Part shown: positions 42,987 to 46,082 of the stretch, piece after piece | Numbering within the stretch: position 1 is the stretch's first letter | Layout: every line of letters starts with the position of its first letter | Source of the DNA: Corynebacterium sp. | GTDB lineage: Bacteria > Actinomycetota > Actinomycetes > Mycobacteriales > Mycobacteriaceae | Direction of reading: 5' to 3' | DNA: 46,082 nt | NCBI RefSeq assembly: GCF_030538285.1 | Contig: NZ_JAUNUG010000023.1 | Location: 1 to 46,082, forward strand | Notes under the pieces: generated by a model | What the model was told of the DNA's origin: nothing | The model's database searches: none | What the model saw: the letters and a program-made list of their open reading frames with translations, nothing else | Position numbers and translations under genes: made by a program

Positions 42987-43990
42987 CGTGACGTTCCTCT
43001 CGTGCTGGTTTCCTGGCTGGCCGCCGGGTCGGCGACGAAGCGCCCGGGGCGAACCTCGGTGAGGTCCGGGATGTGAAGCGGGTCGAACCCGAGCCGCTCG
43101 CGGGCGTCGGCCGCGTTCAGGACGCTGGCGCGATCCGCTAGGCCTGTCAGCCGCCGCCGTGGCCCGTGCAGCGGGGGGAACGAGCCCATGAGGGCGCGAG
43201 TGTAAGGGTGGAGGGGCTCGGCAAAGACCTCGGCGGAGGGCGCCATCTCCACGATGCGGCCGTTGTACATGACGCCCATCCGGTCTGTGAGTTCGATCAT
43301 CAGGGAGATGTCGTGGGTGATGAACAGCAGTGAGAACCCGAACTCGGATCGGAGTGACTGGATCTGCTGCATGATCTCTTGCTGGACCACGACGTCGAGC
43401 GCCGTGGTCGGCTCGTCGAGGATGAGGAGGTCGGGGTCCAGGGCCAGGGCGATAGCGATCACGACCCGCTGACGCATACCCCCGGACAGCTGGTGGGGGT
43501 AGGAGGCCAGGCGATCGGTCGGGATCCCGACCAGTGTGAGCAGGTCGCCCGCCTTGTCGCGCGCAACCTTCGGCGTGGCCCGTCCGTGGGCGGTGAAGGC
43601 ATCCACGATCTGGTCCCCGACGGTCATGACCGGGTTGAGGGCGTTCATGGCCGACTGGAAGACCATCGCCATCCGGGTCCAGCGGAACTCGCGCAATGCC
43701 TCGCCGGTCAGCGCCAGGAGGTCGACGTCGCCGAACTGGATCGAACCCGACACGATCTTCGCCGGGGGCTTGAGCAGGCGCATGACGGCATTGGCGATCG
43801 TCGACTTGCCGCAGCCGGACTCGCCGGCCAGGCCGAAGGCCTCACCGCGTCCGATGGTGAAGCTGACCTCGTCCGCTCCGCGGATGACTCGGGTGTCGGA
43901 CTGGTACTCCACTGTCAGCCGGTCCAGGGTCAGGAGGGGTTCGTGTCCCACGGCCGGGGTGGTGGCGGTGGAGGGTGAGGGCGCGCTCAC
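42983..43990 (-). CDS. ABC transporter ATP-binding protein, DppD/OppD type
   Basis: 335 residues from GTG 43990, overlapping the permease stop by 4 bp. Walker A GESGCGKST, Q-loop VFQSAMNALNPVMTVG, signature LSGGMRQRVVIAIAL, Walker B LLILDEPTTALD and switch His in FITHDISLMIEL are complete. The tail includes HPYTRALMGSFPPLHGPRRRL, usual for this family. It pairs with the DppF-type ATPase to drive the two permeases. Confidence 0.93.
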   Translation of the reverse strand: MSAPSPSTATTPAVGHEPLLTLDRLTVEYQSDTRVIRGADEVSFTIGRGEAFGLAGESGCGKSTIANAVMRLLKPPAKIVSGSIQFGDVDLLALTGEALREFRWTRMAMVFQSAMNALNPVMTVGDQIVDAFTAHGRATPKVARDKAGDLLTLVGIPTDRLASYPHQLSGGMRQRVVIAIALALDPDLLILDEPTTALDVVVQQEIMQQIQSLRSEFGFSLLFITHDISLMIELTDRMGVMYNGRIVEMAPSAEVFAEPLHPYTRALMGSFPPLHGPRRRLTGLADRASVLNAADARERLGFDPLHIPDLTEVRPGRFVADPAASQETSTRGTSR

Positions 43991-44946
43991 TTCGACTCCT
44001 TTCGGGCGGTCCGGAGGGCCCGGAGCCGGGGGTTTGTCACTTCGTCAACGGCGTAGTTGACCAGGGCGAGGGCGAAGGCCACCAGTGCGATGGCCGCGCC
44101 GGAGGGGAGGAAGATCCACCACTGGCCCTTGAGGAGTGCGCCGTCATTGCTGGCCCAGTAGAGGTTGGTGCCCCAGGAGAGGGTGGCGGTGCTTCCGAGG
44201 CCGAGGAACTCCAGGCCGGCTTGGGCGCCGATGGCGCCGATGACGACGGAGAGGAAGGTACCCATCATGATCGAGGCCATGTTCGGCAGCATCTCGACGA
44301 ACATGATGCGGAGCGGACGTTCACCCGTCACCAGGCAGGCGGCGATGAAGTCCTTCGAGCGGATCGACAGCGCCTGGCTGCGCAGGACGCGAGCAGCTCC
44401 AGCCCACCCGGTCAGGATCAGGACGAACATGACGGTGGTCAGACCCTGCGGGAGGAAGGCGGCCAGCAGCACCAGGAGGGGGAGGCCGGGGATCAGGAGG
44501 AAGACATTGGTGACGAGGGAGAGCACATCGTCGATGGCCCGGCCGAAGAAGGCCGACGCCAGACCGACGAGCGCCGCCACCAGCGTGGCCCCGATGCCCA
44601 CGATGAAGCCCACGAGGAGGGAGGAACGGGACCCGTGCACTGTGAGGGCAAGCACATCCTGACCCTTGGCGGTCGTACCGAACAGATGCTCCGCGCTCGG
44701 GGGTTGCGAGAGCGGGTACTTCCCGATGAGGGAGGGGTTGCCTGGGAAGATCACCGGGGCGGCGACGGCGAGCAGGACGAAGATCAGCAGGATGACGACC
44801 CCGGCCGCGGCCTTTCGGTTGGTGAGGAGCAGGCGGAGCAGCCCGACGCGGCCTGAGGGCTGCGTCGCGGTCCCAGCAGACGGGGAAGCGGGGCCAGCCT
44901 CGGCAGCAGTGTCGGCCGGGGGAGGCGTGGTCAGTGGTTGGCTCAT
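43987..44946 (-). CDS. ABC transporter permease, DppC/OppC type
   Basis: 319 residues from ATG 44946. An Ala/Pro-rich cytoplasmic N-terminus of about 45 residues precedes the first span (AAAGVVILLIFVLLAVAAPVIFPGNP). Five further spans follow, with the DppC-type loop SLLVGFIVGIGATLVAALVGLASAFFG and the EAA-like region ITGWAGAARVLRSQALSIRSKDFIAACLVTGERPLRIMFVEMLPN. Typical length. It pairs with the DppB-type permease encoded 13 bp upstream. Confidence 0.93.
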   Translation of the reverse strand: MSQPLTTPPPADTAAEAGPASPSAGTATQPSGRVGLLRLLLTNRKAAAGVVILLIFVLLAVAAPVIFPGNPSLIGKYPLSQPPSAEHLFGTTAKGQDVLALTVHGSRSSLLVGFIVGIGATLVAALVGLASAFFGRAIDDVLSLVTNVFLLIPGLPLLVLLAAFLPQGLTTVMFVLILTGWAGAARVLRSQALSIRSKDFIAACLVTGERPLRIMFVEMLPNMASIMMGTFLSVVIGAIGAQAGLEFLGLGSTATLSWGTNLYWASNDGALLKGQWWIFLPSGAAIALVAFALALVNYAVDEVTNPRLRALRTARKESK

Positions 44947-44959
44947 GACGGTCTCCTTG

Positions 44960-45937
44960 TCAGGCCGTGCGGACGCGGGGGTCGAGACGGACGTAGGCGA
45001 TGTCGACGAGGAAGTTCGCCAGGAGCACCGCGGTGGTGATGGTGAGGAAGATGCCCTGCATCAGCGGGTAGTCGAGCGCGTTCACGGCGTTCAACAACTG
45101 GTACCCGATGCCGGGGTAGGCGAAGACAACCTCCGTGAGTAGCGCCCCTCCCACGATGAACCCGATGGTCAGGCCGAGCCCGGTGACCTGGGGCAGGATC
45201 GCGTTCCGAGCGGCGTACCGCAGCATGATGCGGCCAGGACGCAAGCCCTTGGCTTCGGCCATCGTGATGTAGTCCTCGGACGACGTGGTGATCATCGCGT
45301 TGCGCATGCCGAGCATCCAGCCGCCGATCGACACCAACACGATGGTGGTGGCGGGCAGGGTGAGGTGCCAGGCGACATCCGCGATGAAGGCCGGATCCCA
45401 GCTCGGAGTGGAACCTGCTGCAAAGCCGTGCCGCAGCGGGAACCACTTGAGCGCCACGCCAAAAAGGAAGAGCGCGCCCATCGCGAGCCAGAAGTAGGGG
45501 AAGGAGCCAATGAGGATCAGCACCGGAGGAAGCACTGAGTCGACCCAACCACCGCGCCGCCATGCGGCCACGATGCCCAGACCGTTACCGATAACGACGG
45601 CGACCAGGAGGGCCGTGACACCGAGGAGGAGGGTCCAGGGCAGCTGGCTGCCGATGACCTCCACAACGGGGGTGGGGAACCTGCTGATGGAGATCCCCAT
45701 CTGGCCGCTGACGAGATTCTTGAGGTAGTCGATGTACTGCTGCCAGAGCGGCGCGTCGTCGAGGCCGAACAGCTTGCGCATCTGGTCCAGCTGTTCGGGG
45801 TTCATCCGGCCCTGCACTTTGGCGAACATGCGGGACACCGGGTCCCCTGGCATGAGGCGCGGCAGGAGGAAGTTCAAGGTGATGGACGCCCAGAAGGCAA
45901 TCAAATAGAAGCCGAGGCGTCGAAGGACGTAGGTCAC
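44960..45937 (-). CDS. ABC transporter permease, DppB/OppB type
   Basis: About 325 residues from GTG 45937; an in-frame TTG at 45943 is an alternative. It starts TYVLRRLGFYLIAFWASITLNFLLPRLMPGDPV, the standard DppB opening, and has six membrane spans. The docking loop reads RNAMITTSSEDYITMAEAKGLRPGRIMLRYAARNAILP. It is the first gene of the operon within this window. The substrate-binding protein is missing and may lie to the right; about 145 bp of leader remain before the window ends. Confidence 0.92.
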   Translation of the reverse strand: MTYVLRRLGFYLIAFWASITLNFLLPRLMPGDPVSRMFAKVQGRMNPEQLDQMRKLFGLDDAPLWQQYIDYLKNLVSGQMGISISRFPTPVVEVIGSQLPWTLLLGVTALLVAVVIGNGLGIVAAWRRGGWVDSVLPPVLILIGSFPYFWLAMGALFLFGVALKWFPLRHGFAAGSTPSWDPAFIADVAWHLTLPATTIVLVSIGGWMLGMRNAMITTSSEDYITMAEAKGLRPGRIMLRYAARNAILPQVTGLGLTIGFIVGGALLTEVVFAYPGIGYQLLNAVNALDYPLMQGIFLTITTAVLLANFLVDIAYVRLDPRVRTA

Positions 45938-46082
45938 TGTCAACTCATTTCTGTGGACGCCAAGGTGCCGCGATCGCGGGGTTGGCTGGGAGCCCTGCGC
46001 TGTGTATCGGCAGCGGGGGGCGGGCAGGAGCGCAGGCGGGCCGACTTGGCCTACCTCCGGTGGGGTGGAGGGCCGGCCCGCC

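Noticed and set aside
83-46082. A second attachment site (attR) matching the tRNA 3' end
   Set aside because: Short matches to CTTGCCGG or TCGAATC occur (for example near 11604 and 28930), but they lie inside clear genes and do not extend.
1-46082. CRISPR arrays, insertion sequences and ribosomal RNA
   Set aside because: No regularly spaced repeats, no transposase and no rRNA-like sequence were seen. The only repeat pair is the two-copy element at 2673 and 11849.

Overview
The window is high-GC DNA with dense, often overlapping genes, GTG starts and actinobacterial-type mobilisation genes. It is most likely from an actinobacterium. A host-associated Propionibacteriaceae-like organism would fit the sialic-acid and fructan gene sets, but the genus cannot be fixed from this sequence alone.

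Left edge (1-2.6 kb): an intact tRNA-Arg(CCU) is followed at once by a tyrosine integrase and a small excisionase-like HTH gene pointing towards it. This is the classic end of an integrative element that uses a tRNA 3' end as its attachment site. A PIN-domain protein follows. No second attachment site was found, so the right boundary of the element is unknown.

2.7-12.3 kb: a catabolic locus on the minus strand. It holds an HSL-type esterase, an AraC regulator, a CUT1 sugar ABC transporter (binding protein plus two permeases), a Gfo/Idh/MocA oxidoreductase closely resembling E. coli YjhC (NanOx), a YhcH/NanQ-type anomerase, a DapA/NanA-family lyase and a ROK kinase. Together these suggest uptake and breakdown of sialic acid, probably including 2,7-anhydro-Neu5Ac. 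The binding-protein gene carries a one-base frameshift in a homopolymer. The locus is bracketed by two diverged direct repeats of about 150 bp (2673-2828 and 11849-11999), and a 3' relic of the esterase gene lies just outside the right-hand repeat.

12.5-23.1 kb: mobilisation module. Small plus-strand genes come first. A minus-strand string of overlapping genes of unknown function follows, including two tandem paralogues and a membrane protein resembling an M48 peptidase without its catalytic motif. It is divergent from a very large MobF relaxase-helicase-primase fusion. No type IV secretion genes are present in the window.

23.1-36.8 kb: defence cargo. A minus-strand operon encodes a Dcm-type cytosine methyltransferase, a DUF262 protein, a Z1-domain ATPase, a PD-(D/E)XK protein of the DUF4420 type and an HNH nuclease. 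This resembles the Z1/DUF4420 restriction-like systems, but with DUF262 where a GHKL/MORC ATPase is usually expected. Next to it are a second PD-(D/E)XK-like protein, a convergent helical protein, a small unknown protein, a decayed gene, a zinc-ribbon protein, a YegP/DUF1508 protein and a small unknown gene with a strong hairpin behind it.

37.0-46.1 kb: a lone serine recombinase is followed by a minus-strand fructan/sucrose operon that enters from the right: dipeptide-type ABC transporter (two permeases, two ATPases), a cytoplasmic GH32 enzyme, a PfkB fructokinase and a Tat-exported GH32 enzyme. Nearly every junction is a 4-bp start/stop overlap. Its substrate-binding protein is not in the window and may lie to the right.
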